Origin: RGIG1828 sp045586905
GTDB taxonomy: Bacteria; Bacillota; Clostridia; UMGS1810
Reading direction: 5' to 3'
Length of the DNA stretch: 35,626 nt
Assembly (NCBI GenBank): GCA_045586905.1
Contig: JAZNBF010000004.1
Location: 1-35,626 of the forward strand
Shown here: positions 1 through 8,758 of the stretch, piece by piece
Layout: the number at the start of each line of letters is the position of its first letter
Position numbering within the stretch: the stretch's first letter is position 1
Notes under the pieces: generated by a model
Database searches by the model: none
The model's input: only the letters and a program-made list of their open reading frames with translations
What the model was told of the DNA's origin: nothing
Translations under genes and position numbers: made by a program

Positions 1-1393
1 TGAAGTACCCGAAGGCGTTAAGCTCACCGCTATGACCGGTATGCCCGGCTACAAGTTCGGTATCGTTGTTTCCGCTCTTGACTGTACCGGATGCGGCTCC
101 TGCGCTAACGTATGTCCCGGCAAGAAGGGCAACAAGGCTCTTACCATGAAGCCTCTCGACGAGACTATGGCAGATCAGAAGTACTTCGATCTCGCATACA
201 AGTTCACCGACGACAAGGACGTTCTTGCCAAGTTCAAGCCCGAAACCGTTAAGGGTTCGCAGTTTAAGCAGCCCCTCCTCGAGTTCTCCGGCGCTTGCCC
301 CGGCTGCGGCGAAACTCCTTACGCTAAGCTCATCACTCAGCTCTTCGGCGATCGCATGGTCATCGCAAACGCTACCGGATGCTCTTCCATCTGGGGCGGA
401 TCTGCACCTTCCACTCCCTACACCACCAACAAAGAGGGCAAGGGTCCCGCTTGGGCAAACTCCCTGTTTGAAGATAATGCAGAATACGGTCTCGGTATGG
501 CTACCGCTACCCGTCAGCGCCGCGAAAAGCTCGCTGATATCGTTAAGGAAATTGCTGATTCCGACAAGGCAAGCGACACTTTGAAGGCTGCTTGCAACGC
601 ATGGCTCGAAAACAAGGACAACGCTGCCGCTTCCAAGGAAGCCGGCGAAGCTCTCCTTGCAGAGTGCAAGGCTCTTTGCGACAACGGTTGCACATGCGAA
701 AACGTTAAGGCTGTTGTTGACATGGCTGACATGCTCACCAAGAAGTCCGTATGGATCTTCGGCGGAGACGGTTGGGCTTACGACATCGGTTTCGGCGGTC
801 TCGACCACGTTATCGCTTCCGGCGAAGACATCAACATTTTCGTTGTAGACACCGAAGTTTACTCCAACACAGGCGGTCAGTCTTCCAAAGCTACACCTAC
901 TGCTGCTGTTGCTAAATTTGCAGCTTCCGGTAAGAAGATTAAGAAGAAAGACCTCGGTATGATTGCCACAACCTATGGCTATGTATATGTAGCACAGATT
1001 GCTCTCGGTGCAAACATGCAGCAGGCACTCAATGCTATCAAAGAGGCAGAGGCATATCCCGGTCCTTCACTCATCATCGCATATGCTCCTTGTATCAACC
1101 ACGGTCTCAAGGCTAAGGGCGGCATGGCTAATTCAATCGCTGAAGAAAAGAAAGCTGTTGAAACAGGCTACTGGCACCTCTGGAGATTCAACCCCGAGCT
1201 CAAAGAAGCAGGCAAGAATCCCTTCACCCTCGACTCCAAAGAGCCCACCGGTACCATCAAAGACTTTATGCTTGGTGAAAACAGATATCTCATGCTCCAG
1301 AAAGCTTATCCTGCACTTGCAGATGAACTCTTCGACAAAGCAGAAAAAGACCTTATCGAAAGATACGAAACCTACAAACGTATGGCAGACTGA
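1..1393 (+). CDS. nifJ: Pyruvate:ferredoxin (flavodoxin) oxidoreductase, C-terminal part (5' end outside window)
   Basis: Reading frame is open from base 2 with no start, so the gene runs off the left edge; about 463 codons are visible of a family normally near 1170 residues. The enzyme oxidatively decarboxylates pyruvate to acetyl-CoA, CO2 and reduced ferredoxin in the cytoplasm of anaerobes. Seen in the visible part: a 4Fe-4S motif CTGCGSCANVCPG at about residues 29-41, the CPGCGETPY segment and the ATGCSSIWGG segment of the TPP domain, and the TPP/Mg site GDGWAYDIGFGG followed by EVYSNTGGQSSK. Codon use is strongly biased to C-ending codons (aac, ttc, ctc), unlike the genes that follow, as expected for a very highly expressed gene. 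It ends at TGA 1391-1393 just before a strong terminator. Identification is firm; only the length is unknown. Confidence 0.96.
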   Translation, partial: EVPEGVKLTAMTGMPGYKFGIVVSALDCTGCGSCANVCPGKKGNKALTMKPLDETMADQKYFDLAYKFTDDKDVLAKFKPETVKGSQFKQPLLEFSGACPGCGETPYAKLITQLFGDRMVIANATGCSSIWGGSAPSTPYTTNKEGKGPAWANSLFEDNAEYGLGMATATRQRREKLADIVKEIADSDKASDTLKAACNAWLENKDNAAASKEAGEALLAECKALCDNGCTCENVKAVVDMADMLTKKSVWIFGGDGWAYDIGFGGLDHVIASGEDINIFVVDTEVYSNTGGQSSKATPTAAVAKFAASGKKIKKKDLGMIATTYGYVYVAQIALGANMQQALNAIKEAEAYPGPSLIIAYAPCINHGLKAKGGMANSIAEEKKAVETGYWHLWRFNPELKEAGKNPFTLDSKEPTGTIKDFMLGENRYLMLQKAYPALADELFDKAEKDLIERYETYKRMAD

Positions 1394-1418
1394 TTCCGAT
1401 ACGGTAAATATTAAAACT

Positions 1419-1456
1419 AAGGGTTTGGCAAAACTTTGCCAAACCCTTGCTTTTTA
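1419..1456 (+). terminator. Rho-independent terminator after PFOR gene
   Basis: Perfect 14-bp stem, arms 1419-1432 and 1435-1448, with a two-base loop, followed by a T-rich run at about 1451-1456. Confidence 0.9.
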
Positions 1457-1475
1457 TATAAAAACTTGGTAAAAT
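1447..1475 (+). promoter_or_regulatory. Possible sigma-A promoter for the nuclease gene
   Basis: TTGCTT (1447-1452), 17-bp spacer, TAAAAT (1470-1475). It overlaps the T run of the PFOR terminator. A better-looking TATAAT at 1489-1494 is unusable, because the ribosome site follows it directly. Confidence 0.35.
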
Positions 1476-1508
1476 GTAAAATGAAGTTTATAATCGGGAG
1501 GTACCCAT

Positions 1509-2780
1509 ATGAAGACAATTACAAAGACCTTGTCTGCTCTGATTTTTTTGTGTATGGCTTTCATAATATTTGCGACAATGTCAGCAGGTGCTTCCGAGCT
1601 CGATACCATAGTCAGCCTTCAGATCGACAATCCCATAATGCAGATAAATGGTACCTCTTCAGAAATAGATGCAGGCCTTGGTACAAAACCCGTCATAACC
1701 AATGGTCGCACCCTTGTTCCCGTAAGAGCCATAATCGAAGCCTTTGGCGGCAGTGTAGGGTGGGATGGTTCTACTCGCACAGTTACGCTCTCCCTCAAAA
1801 ATGACACCATCAGATTAGTCATCGACTCTCCCGTGGCATATCTCAACGGTAAATCATCAGAGCTCGATGTGTCGCCAACAGTCATAAACGGTCGCACCAT
1901 GCTGCCCATCCGTTTTATAGCAGAGGGCTTCAATCTGGGTGTTGCCTGGCAGAAAGATACGCGCACGGTTTTTATCATCCGTAACGATTTCAACACCTAT
2001 GAGGAACAACAGCTTTTAAAAACCATCCCCGTCTATAACGGATGTGCATATGTGTCTGTGAATGGCAACAAACCGTTTTTCAAAGATTATGAACTCATAG
2101 ATGCATCTTTCGAATTTTATGCCGGTCTCGATGAGCTTGGCAGATGTGATGTGGCCTATGCATCTGTTGGCACCGATATCATGCCCACAGACGAGAGAAA
2201 GAGCATATCATCAGTCACTCCCACAGGCTGGATAAACAATTCATACGATTTTATTGACGGTGGTTATCTCTACAACCGATGCCATCTCATCGGCTTTCAG
2301 CTTACGGGAGAAAATGCCAACAATCGCAACCTTATCACCGGCACACGTTATCTCAACATAGACGGAATGCTCCCGTTTGAGAATATGATCGATGATTATG
2401 TAGAAAAAACCGGCAATAATGTTCTCTATCGCTCCACACCGATTTTCAATGGTTCCAATCTTCTTGCAGACGGTGTACTTTTAGAAGCATATTCGGTAGA
2501 GGATAATGGCGCAGGCATTTCGTTTTGCATATATTGCTACAATGTCCAGCCAAACGTACACATAGATTATGCCACAGGAGCAAATTCATCTCTGTATCAT
2601 GCTCCGTCTCAGACTCCATCTCAGGGTCAAAGCACCGGTACACACCTGAGTGTCTATCGCACTCCCACGGGCAGAAGATATCATTACGATGCGCAGTGTG
2701 GCGGCAAAAACAGTTATACTGTATCAATGGAAGATGCACTTGGTGCAGGTCTCACTCCATGTCAGAAATGCGTGGAGTAA
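1509..2780 (+). CDS. Secreted DNA/RNA non-specific endonuclease with copper-amine-oxidase-like N-terminal domain
   Basis: 423 aa. GGGAGG at 1496-1501 sets the ATG at 1509. Residues 1-28 are a signal peptide (hydrophobic LIFLCMAFIIFATMSAG). Residues 35-160 are a copper amine oxidase N-terminal-type domain with two related halves (GRTLVPVRAIIEAFGG and GRTMLPIRFIAEGF), a common extracellular module in clostridia. Residues 175-350 match the EndA/NucA-type DNA/RNA non-specific nuclease family: the core is YLYNRCHLIGFQLTGENANNRNL, with H259 as likely general base and N271/N274 near the metal. The family's usual DRGH is NRCH here, a variant I know from Firmicute members. The last 45 residues carry H392, C397, C418 and C421 (HYDAQCGG...TPCQKC), a probable zinc knuckle. 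Substrate is probably extracellular nucleic acid, for nutrition or DNA uptake; no competence genes are adjacent. Confidence 0.88.
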   Translation: MKTITKTLSALIFLCMAFIIFATMSAGASELDTIVSLQIDNPIMQINGTSSEIDAGLGTKPVITNGRTLVPVRAIIEAFGGSVGWDGSTRTVTLSLKNDTIRLVIDSPVAYLNGKSSELDVSPTVINGRTMLPIRFIAEGFNLGVAWQKDTRTVFIIRNDFNTYEEQQLLKTIPVYNGCAYVSVNGNKPFFKDYELIDASFEFYAGLDELGRCDVAYASVGTDIMPTDERKSISSVTPTGWINNSYDFIDGGYLYNRCHLIGFQLTGENANNRNLITGTRYLNIDGMLPFENMIDDYVEKTGNNVLYRSTPIFNGSNLLADGVLLEAYSVEDNGAGISFCIYCYNVQPNVHIDYATGANSSLYHAPSQTPSQGQSTGTHLSVYRTPTGRRYHYDAQCGGKNSYTVSMEDALGAGLTPCQKCVE

Positions 2781-2863
2781 ATGTCTTTTTCTTATGATAT
2801 CAATGATAAAATGAATATATTGACATACTATATAAAGAGAAAAGTAATCGAGGGATAATTTTT

Positions 2864-4636
2864 ATGAACAATCAGACCGCAAAAAAGACAAAGCTAGTTA
2901 TTATCAGCATCATTGTAGCGATAGTAGCTGTACTCTTTGCAGCTTTTGCATATTTTGCTGTGCCTGCAATGAGTGACAATGCCTATGAAGGCATATACAT
3001 TGGCGACATTTATGTCGGCAAATTGGATAAAGCCTCCATAGAGAAAAAGCTCGCCGATGAATATGGCAAATACGAGCTTAACCCACGGTTCAATTTTGAA
3101 GGCAACGAATTCGAGGTCTATGCATCTCAGATAAACCTTGTTGCCGATTTCTTGCAGAGTGCCGAAGAGGCTGTTTCCTATGGCAAAGAAGGCACAGTTT
3201 TCAAAAAAATAGCTCAGATGCTTCATTTAAAGAAAAATCCTGTAAGCCTTAATGTTGCCATTACATGTGACATCGAGCTTTTGCAATATGCTCTTAGTGA
3301 AAATATGGGCGACAGCTACATCGGTGCGCAGCAGTATAAGGTAGAATACGGTGAAGATTGCCTTATTATCACAAACGGTAAAAAGGGCAGGGGTGTAAAC
3401 AGTGAAAAACTTATCGACTCTATTTCCGGAAATTACACAAAAAAAGAGCCCAATAAACCCGTCGACATTATCATAGAAGAACTCATCCCCGATGCCATCA
3501 ACCCCGAAGCTTTTTGTGCCAGCTACAATCGCGAACCAAAAGATGCCGAGTGTACATCAGATGGAGACACTGTAAGAATTATCCCGGAGGTCGTAGGCGT
3601 AAAAATCGATACTGCCGAAGCAACACGCATTATAAACGAAAATATAAACAACTCCGAAAGCTACACCATACCTGCTGTCATAACTTTCCCAAAAGTTACT
3701 GCAGCAGAGCTCGAAGCAGAATTTACCGACTGTGTCATTGCCACACACCGTACCGATTATTCAACAAGCTCATCAAACCGTAAAGAAAATATCCGTCTTG
3801 CATCTGAGAAAATAAACGGTAAGATTTTAAATCCCGGAGAAATTTTCTCTTTCAATGATGTTGTTGGTCCGCGCACTGCCGGAAACGGTTATAAGATGGC
3901 ACATGTGTATGTGGGAAATAAAACCGTAGACGGACTTGGCGGAGGCATTTGCCAGGTTTCATCTACCCTCTACAATGCAGTTGTTTTTGCCGACCTTGAA
4001 ATTGTGTACCGTACCAATCACTCCATGCCGGTATCTTATGTTCCTTTGGGCAGAGATGCGACAGTTTCCTACGGTACAATAGATTTTAAATTCAAAAACA
4101 ATAAAGACACTCCCATTAAGCTTGAAGCTATACCCGATGGTAATAATCTGACAATCAATATCTATGGCAGAAAAAAATATGTCAAAGATATAAGCATTGA
4201 AAATGTCATAACCGGCTCCATTCCGTTTTCTGTTGTAGAAGAAAAAGACGATACTATGTATGAAGATGAGCGCAAGGTGGTTGAAAAGGGTTCATATGGC
4301 ACAAATGTTGTGACATATAAAATCGTCAAAGAAAATGGTGAGGTTATCTCCAGATCTTTTCTGGCAAAAAGCTCCTACACCCCCATAAGTCAGGTGGAAA
4401 GAGTCGGCACACTCAAAAGGGAGGAAGAGAGTGGCGATGTTTCATCCGATGCAGGTGAAAGCACCGATGTTGCTTCTCCGGATGTTTCCTTGCCCGACAC
4501 AAGCGAACCCTCAACCGACATTCCTGCCTCATCTGTTCCCGATGATGAGTCCGGTCAGGTTTTTGAGGAAAATTCGCAAATTTCCGATAAAACCTTGCCC
4601 CAGGAGCAAGATCTGTCCGTCACATCCGACCAATAA
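2864..4636 (+). CDS. VanW family membrane-anchored cell-wall protein with G5 domain
   Basis: 590 aa. GAGGGA at 2850-2855 precedes the ATG. The N-terminus is cytoplasmic and basic, followed by one membrane segment (about residues 12-36, VIISIIVAIVAVLFAAFAYF). Then come putative peptidoglycan-binding-4-like repeats (starting GIYIGDIYVGKLDK), a VanW domain at about residues 305-430 (LNPGEIFSFNDVVGPRT, GGGICQVSSTLYNA, TNHSMPVSYVP), a G5 domain at about 445-510 and a Ser/Asp/Pro-rich disordered tail. VanW domains occur in vancomycin-resistance clusters and many clostridial wall proteins, but their catalytic role is not established. The nuclease upstream (84-bp gap, no terminator seen between them) and the SLH gene downstream suggest a cell-envelope role. 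No van resistance genes are near, so resistance should not be inferred. Confidence 0.88.
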   Translation: MNNQTAKKTKLVIISIIVAIVAVLFAAFAYFAVPAMSDNAYEGIYIGDIYVGKLDKASIEKKLADEYGKYELNPRFNFEGNEFEVYASQINLVADFLQSAEEAVSYGKEGTVFKKIAQMLHLKKNPVSLNVAITCDIELLQYALSENMGDSYIGAQQYKVEYGEDCLIITNGKKGRGVNSEKLIDSISGNYTKKEPNKPVDIIIEELIPDAINPEAFCASYNREPKDAECTSDGDTVRIIPEVVGVKIDTAEATRIINENINNSESYTIPAVITFPKVTAAELEAEFTDCVIATHRTDYSTSSSNRKENIRLASEKINGKILNPGEIFSFNDVVGPRTAGNGYKMAHVYVGNKTVDGLGGGICQVSSTLYNAVVFADLEIVYRTNHSMPVSYVPLGRDATVSYGTIDFKFKNNKDTPIKLEAIPDGNNLTINIYGRKKYVKDISIENVITGSIPFSVVEEKDDTMYEDERKVVEKGSYGTNVVTYKIVKENGEVISRSFLAKSSYTPISQVERVGTLKREEESGDVSSDAGESTDVASPDVSLPDTSEPSTDIPASSVPDDESGQVFEENSQISDKTLPQEQDLSVTSDQ

Positions 4637-4640
4637 TTCA

Positions 4641-4680
4641 AAAAAGCACTGTGCTAAATTACTTTGCACAGTGCTTTTTG
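4641..4680 (+). terminator. Rho-independent terminator after VanW gene
   Basis: Perfect 14-bp stem, arms 4641-4654 and 4666-4679, 11-base loop, ending in a T run. Confidence 0.9.
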
Positions 4681-4720
4681 TCGGTTATTGTTACAGTTGT
4701 TTTTCAAAAATGATTTCCAG

Positions 4721-4750
4721 TTGACTAAAAGGTATGATAAATGATATAAT
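4721..4750 (+). promoter_or_regulatory. Sigma-A promoter of the SLH protein gene
   Basis: TTGACT (4721-4726), 18-bp spacer, TATAAT (4745-4750). The predicted transcript starts near 4757 and gives an 82-nt leader to the ATG at 4839. Confidence 0.8.
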
Positions 4751-4760
4751 TACCCAGTAA

Positions 4761-4818
4761 AGGTGTCTAATTTTTTAAAAAAGTCGTCAGTAAGATACCT
4801 TATCGTACAGCGGCGACT
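4761..4818 (+). promoter_or_regulatory. Possible H-type pseudoknot in the SLH mRNA leader
   Basis: Two interleaved complementary pairs: AGGTGTCT 4761-4768 with AGATACCT 4793-4800 (one G-U), and AGTCGTC 4782-4788 with GGCGACT 4812-4818 (one G-U). The order 5'-S1,S2,S1',S2' is that of a pseudoknot. It ends 6 bases before the GGAGG at 4826-4830. Folding is inferred by eye only. Confidence 0.4.
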
Positions 4819-4838
4819 ACGAAACGGAGGAAACAACT

Positions 4839-7766
4839 ATGAAATCAAGAAATCGTTCCATTGCTTTTATGATGACCTTGGTTTTTGTGTTCACATCTGT
4901 GCTGAGCTTTTCTGCTACTTTAGCAGGTGCTGCGAGCTTTACAGATGTTGCAGAAACAAGTGCATATTATGAAGCAATAAACTCTCTTGTCGGAAACGGT
5001 GTTATCAATGGTTATGAAGATGGCACTTTCAAACCTGACAACACAATCACAAGAGCAGAGTTTTCAAAACTCCTTGCAACATCAAGTGCTCCAAGTGGCA
5101 CTGCTTTCACTGCCACAACAACAAAATTCCCCGATGTAGCTGACTCCACATCTCCCAGTGCATGGGCTATTCCTTATATTTCCTATGCTGTTGGCATCAA
5201 AGCCATCAATGGCTACGAAGACGGTACATTCCGCCCCACCAACACTGTTACATATGGTGAAGCAGTAAAAATGATAGTTTGTACTCTCGGCTATGAACCC
5301 GTAATAGACAAAACTCTCACTCCTTGGTATCAGGGCTATATCGACGTTGCCAATCAGATAAAGCTCACAACCAATGCCGTAGCACTCGGCGATGCTCCTG
5401 CTCCAAGAGGTCTTGTTGCTCAGCTTATTTTCAATATGCTCAGTTGTAAACCTCTTGTCCAGACCGGTGTAGACATGTTCGGTAACCCCATATATTCAGC
5501 CGGTGGTGACGATGGTTTTGGTGCTGGCTCTTTTGATGAACAGAAAGACAACGCCACCGAAGAAGAAGGCGTTCTTTTAGGTCTTATCGACTACACTCTC
5601 ACAGGCAGAGCTATAAAAAGAACTCAGGTTCAAATCGATAACGATGTATACGACATGGGCAAGCTCGATGCCGAAATCTTAAAAGAGCTTATCGGTCGCA
5701 CAGTTTCTTTCAAATACAATGCAAAAGATGTTATCACATCATTAAAAGAAGCTCCCGGCTATAATGACGAAATCGTTGTCAATGCTCCGCAGATTGAAGA
5801 TGTTACAAGTTCATATCTCACTTACTACAAAAACGAAACAGCCGAACTTGATGGCAAAGTAACAAGAATAAACTTCTCCAATCTTAAAGTTATATATAAT
5901 GGTGTTCCTGTTCATCCATCAGACATCGGTGCAGGATTTAACCTCGCTTCATATCTTGATGTAGAAGACGGTTCTATAACCTTTATTTCCAACGATGGCG
6001 ATAAATCATCTGCCGAAGTTGCAGTTGTAAAGAGTTACAGAACATATTTCGCAAACACACCTTCCACATCAAACGGTATAACAACAGTTTATGATCAGTA
6101 CCCCGCAGTAAGTGGTCAGGCAAGTGCTCTTACCATCGATCCCGATGAAGTTGCCCTTATAAAGAAAATCACTTCCAAGGGTGGTAAAGCAGCTGATGCT
6201 AAACCTACCGACATCAGAAAAGGTCATGTAGTAAGCGTTGCATATCCCTATCCATTCACTCCATCCGACAATGCGCTGAATGCAGAAATCATAATTTCAA
6301 CAGCTTCAGTTACCGGTCAGGTTACCGAAATGGACAGCGATTACAGCTACATCAAAATCGGTTCTGCCGAATATGAAGTGGCTCCCTATTTCGAAAGAGC
6401 TCTCATGGGTGGCCTCGAAGTAGCATTTACTGTAAATGACAGTGGTAAATTCTATCTCGATCGTCTGGGCAGAATTGCATTCTTCGAAAAGAATCAGTCC
6501 ACAAACCCCTATGCTCTCGCAGTTCGCTTTAAAGCAACAACAGGCTTTAATGCGCTCTATGGTCTCGATCTTTACATCAGCGGTAATGCTGGCACCAAGT
6601 TCTTCCCCCTTAAAGATCAGGTTAAGGTAAATGGTTCCACAAAGGATGCGGCAGAGGTTATAGATTTTCTCAAAAATTCATGTCCGACCTATGCTCAGAA
6701 TGCTTCGATAGGTGGTGGTGCATATATTATTCAGCCTATCAGATATGCAACAACCAAAAATTCAACCACAGGTGAAGCAGAAATATCTTCCATCGAATGT
6801 ATGGATCCCGGCAACAACTATCAGGATGGCGCCATAGTTCCCTACGCTTTTGAAAACACTGCAAATTCAGACGGGGCCGAACTCTTTGCAAATGGTGGTA
6901 AACTCACTTATTCCAAATCGGGTTATGCATTCAAAAATGGCACAGCCACACAGTTCTCCGTTGGCTCATCTTCCGTTATTTTTAAAATCCCCCAAAATAT
7001 AGAAGAAGTTGAATTATACAGAAAAATTACCTACACCGGTTTTGGTGAGGGAAATTTTGTTGTGGAACCATATGATGTAGAAAAAGGCACAGCAAAACTG
7101 GCTCTTTATTATCCTACTGCAGGTCAGTCCTCAGTAAATATTACTGCCAGAACTCCTGCATACCTTATAGAATCAATATCCGACACACAAGATCCTAATA
7201 GAAATGCTGTTAAGAAAATCAAATACTATGAGGCAGGTAAGGGTGAATTAAAAGAAGTTCTCACAGATGCAGACAGTAATATTCCTGAGCTGTCAACTCT
7301 CGGAAGTGGTGATGTTATCAAGTTTGCTCTCACCGAAGGTGCTGTTTCCGTAATCAAGAAAGTATATGATTACAATCCATCAACACTCTTTACAGATACC
7401 GGTGATATTGTTGATGGTAAACCAAATCATATAGCATTGGCATATGACGGTGTTCAGGGCTATTATCAGGCGATTGTTGGTACAGTATATACTATTGATG
7501 AAAACGTAGTAAATATCATTCCTCTCGAAGCTGAAAGTGATGGCTCATTTACCGAAGAAAACATTGGCAGACGTGAAGGCTTCACTCTCGATGCTTCTGC
7601 TGTTTACTATAAGTATGAAGCTGACAAGGGCAAGTTCAGAATAATGGATACTTCCGGTGAAATTAAGCAGTATGCAGAATGGGCTGAGATGAATCCTTCT
7701 GAAGCAAGCAAAGTTCTTGCAATTGTTATGAATAAAAAGGTTGTAGCAGTCTACATTCTTAACTAA
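4839..7766 (+). CDS. Large S-layer homology (SLH) domain surface protein
   Basis: 975 aa. GGAGG at 4826-4830 fits the ATG at 4839. Residues 1-32 are a signal peptide ending at an AGA-AS site. Three SLH motifs follow: residues 33-80 (FTDVAETSAYYEAINSLVGNG, ITRAEFSKLLA), 97-150 (FPDV...AIPYISYAVGIKAINGYEDGTFRP) and a divergent third at about 158-205 (WYQGYIDVANQIKL). SLH triplets bind pyruvylated secondary wall polymer and anchor proteins outside peptidoglycan. The remaining roughly 770 residues are a beta-rich, Ser/Thr/Asn-rich region with no domain I recognise. Size, strong own promoter, possibly structured leader and strong terminator fit an abundant S-layer component. A second, smaller SLH protein is encoded at 32372. 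That this is the main S-layer protein is inference. Confidence 0.88.
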   Translation: MKSRNRSIAFMMTLVFVFTSVLSFSATLAGAASFTDVAETSAYYEAINSLVGNGVINGYEDGTFKPDNTITRAEFSKLLATSSAPSGTAFTATTTKFPDVADSTSPSAWAIPYISYAVGIKAINGYEDGTFRPTNTVTYGEAVKMIVCTLGYEPVIDKTLTPWYQGYIDVANQIKLTTNAVALGDAPAPRGLVAQLIFNMLSCKPLVQTGVDMFGNPIYSAGGDDGFGAGSFDEQKDNATEEEGVLLGLIDYTLTGRAIKRTQVQIDNDVYDMGKLDAEILKELIGRTVSFKYNAKDVITSLKEAPGYNDEIVVNAPQIEDVTSSYLTYYKNETAELDGKVTRINFSNLKVIYNGVPVHPSDIGAGFNLASYLDVEDGSITFISNDGDKSSAEVAVVKSYRTYFANTPSTSNGITTVYDQYPAVSGQASALTIDPDEVALIKKITSKGGKAADAKPTDIRKGHVVSVAYPYPFTPSDNALNAEIIISTASVTGQVTEMDSDYSYIKIGSAEYEVAPYFERALMGGLEVAFTVNDSGKFYLDRLGRIAFFEKNQSTNPYALAVRFKATTGFNALYGLDLYISGNAGTKFFPLKDQVKVNGSTKDAAEVIDFLKNSCPTYAQNASIGGGAYIIQPIRYATTKNSTTGEAEISSIECMDPGNNYQDGAIVPYAFENTANSDGAELFANGGKLTYSKSGYAFKNGTATQFSVGSSSVIFKIPQNIEEVELYRKITYTGFGEGNFVVEPYDVEKGTAKLALYYPTAGQSSVNITARTPAYLIESISDTQDPNRNAVKKIKYYEAGKGELKEVLTDADSNIPELSTLGSGDVIKFALTEGAVSVIKKVYDYNPSTLFTDTGDIVDGKPNHIALAYDGVQGYYQAIVGTVYTIDENVVNIIPLEAESDGSFTEENIGRREGFTLDASAVYYKYEADKGKFRIMDTSGEIKQYAEWAEMNPSEASKVLAIVMNKKVVAVYILN

Positions 7767-7775
7767 CACAAATTC

Positions 7776-7808
7776 AAAAAAATACCGACGCGATGCGTCG
7801 GTATTTTT
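7776..7808 (+). terminator. Rho-independent terminator after SLH gene
   Basis: Perfect 11-bp stem, arms 7781-7791 and 7795-7805, 3-base loop, A-run before and T-run after. Confidence 0.92.
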
Positions 7809-7907
7809 TTGTGCTTTTTTTAAAATCAGAAAATAATCAGAAATGATGCATTGAGATGAATTTTGCCTATATCCTGCACTTTTTTGCGAAAAGTTTTCCG
7901 AATAATT

Positions 7908-7936
7908 TTGTCATGAGTGAATATGATATATATATA
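7908..7936 (+). promoter_or_regulatory. Probable promoter of the SSB-like gene
   Basis: TTGTCA (7908-7913), 17-bp spacer, TATATA (7931-7936) inside a TA-rich run. Predicted start is near 7943, about 57 nt before the TTG start codon. Confidence 0.5.
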
Positions 7937-7999
7937 TCCGAATGAAAATGTGATTTACATATACTGCATTTTCTCAAAACTTATGAAAGGATGGTTCAA

Positions 8000-8671
8000 T
8001 TGACAACGGATAACATAAGCACAAACAATGAGGCAATACTCGTAGGCACAGTAGAGGGAGAGCTCGGCTTCAGCCACGAAATATATGGTGAGACTTTTTA
8101 CAGCTTTGTTCTCAGGGTAATGAGGCTCTCCGATATATGTGACTACATTAACATTACAGTGTCCGAGAGACTCATTGGTAACATGAATCTTCAGCCGGGT
8201 TCACTTGTCAGCGTTGTTGGTCAGTTTCGTTCCTACAACAACTATTGCGCCACAGGCAATCGATTGATTCTCACAGTATTTGCAAGAGACATAAAAGAAG
8301 AAATCGATATTGAGGATTCGGTTTACGGTCAGAATCCCAATTCAATCTATCTCAATGGTTTTCTGTGCAAAGCTCCTGTCTATCGCACAACTCCGTTTGG
8401 CAGAGAAATAACCGATCTTTTGGTTGCAGTAAATCGCGCCTATAACAAATCCGACTACATTCCATGCATTGCCTGGGGCAGAAATGCAAGATACTCTTCC
8501 GGCCTCAGTGTTGGCGACAACATAAAAGTATGGGGCAGAATTCAGTCAAGGGAATATCAGAAAAAAATATCCGAAGATGAATGCATCACAAAAACTGCCT
8601 ACGAAATATCAATTTCAAAAATGGAGGTTATATCTTCCGAAAAAAGCCACGACGATGCTGAAATTGTCTGA
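8000..8671 (+). CDS. SSB-like protein with two OB folds
   Basis: 223 aa from TTG 8000. An ATG lies 9 bases upstream at 7991, but it abuts the only ribosome site (AAAGGATGG, 7986-7994); TTG 8000 has the right spacing, giving MTTDNISTNNEAILVGTVEGE. The protein looks like two single-strand-binding OB folds: about residues 12-95 (ILVGTVEG...VSVVGQFRSY) and 108-210 (IYLNGFLCKAPVYRTTPFGREITDLLVAVNR...IPCIAWGRNARYSSGLSVGDNIKVWGRIQSREY). The second copy follows the classic bacterial SSB pattern. It lacks the acidic D-D-D-I-P-F tail by which replicative SSB recruits partners, and is not in the usual rpsF-ssb-rpsR operon, so it is probably an accessory SSB-family protein rather than the housekeeping one. 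It is monocistronic. Exact role unknown. Confidence 0.75.
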   Translation: MTTDNISTNNEAILVGTVEGELGFSHEIYGETFYSFVLRVMRLSDICDYINITVSERLIGNMNLQPGSLVSVVGQFRSYNNYCATGNRLILTVFARDIKEEIDIEDSVYGQNPNSIYLNGFLCKAPVYRTTPFGREITDLLVAVNRAYNKSDYIPCIAWGRNARYSSGLSVGDNIKVWGRIQSREYQKKISEDECITKTAYEISISKMEVISSEKSHDDAEIV

Positions 8672-8711
8672 AGACTTATTAAATAATATCATAATATAAA
8701 TTGTATGTAAG

Positions 8712-8750
8712 AAAAAACGACCTCCCTTTTCATACAGGGGAGGTCGTTTT
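8712..8750. terminator. Bidirectional terminator between convergent genes
   Basis: Stem of about 13 bp (arms around 8714-8726 and 8738-8750) with A-run on the left and T-run on the right. It serves the SSB-like gene (+) and the oxidoreductase (-). Confidence 0.9.
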
Positions 8751-8758
8751 CGTATAAA

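Noticed and set aside
1489..1494. TATAAT as -10 for the nuclease gene
   Set aside because: GGGAGG follows after one base, so the transcript would lack its ribosome site.
2820..2848. Promoter for the VanW gene (TTGACA at 2820)
   Set aside because: The only -10 at proper spacing is poor and the start site would fall on the ribosome site.
2864..4636. Vancomycin-resistance locus (VanW)
   Set aside because: No vanH/A/X/R/S-type genes are in the window; VanW domains are common in ordinary clostridial wall proteins.
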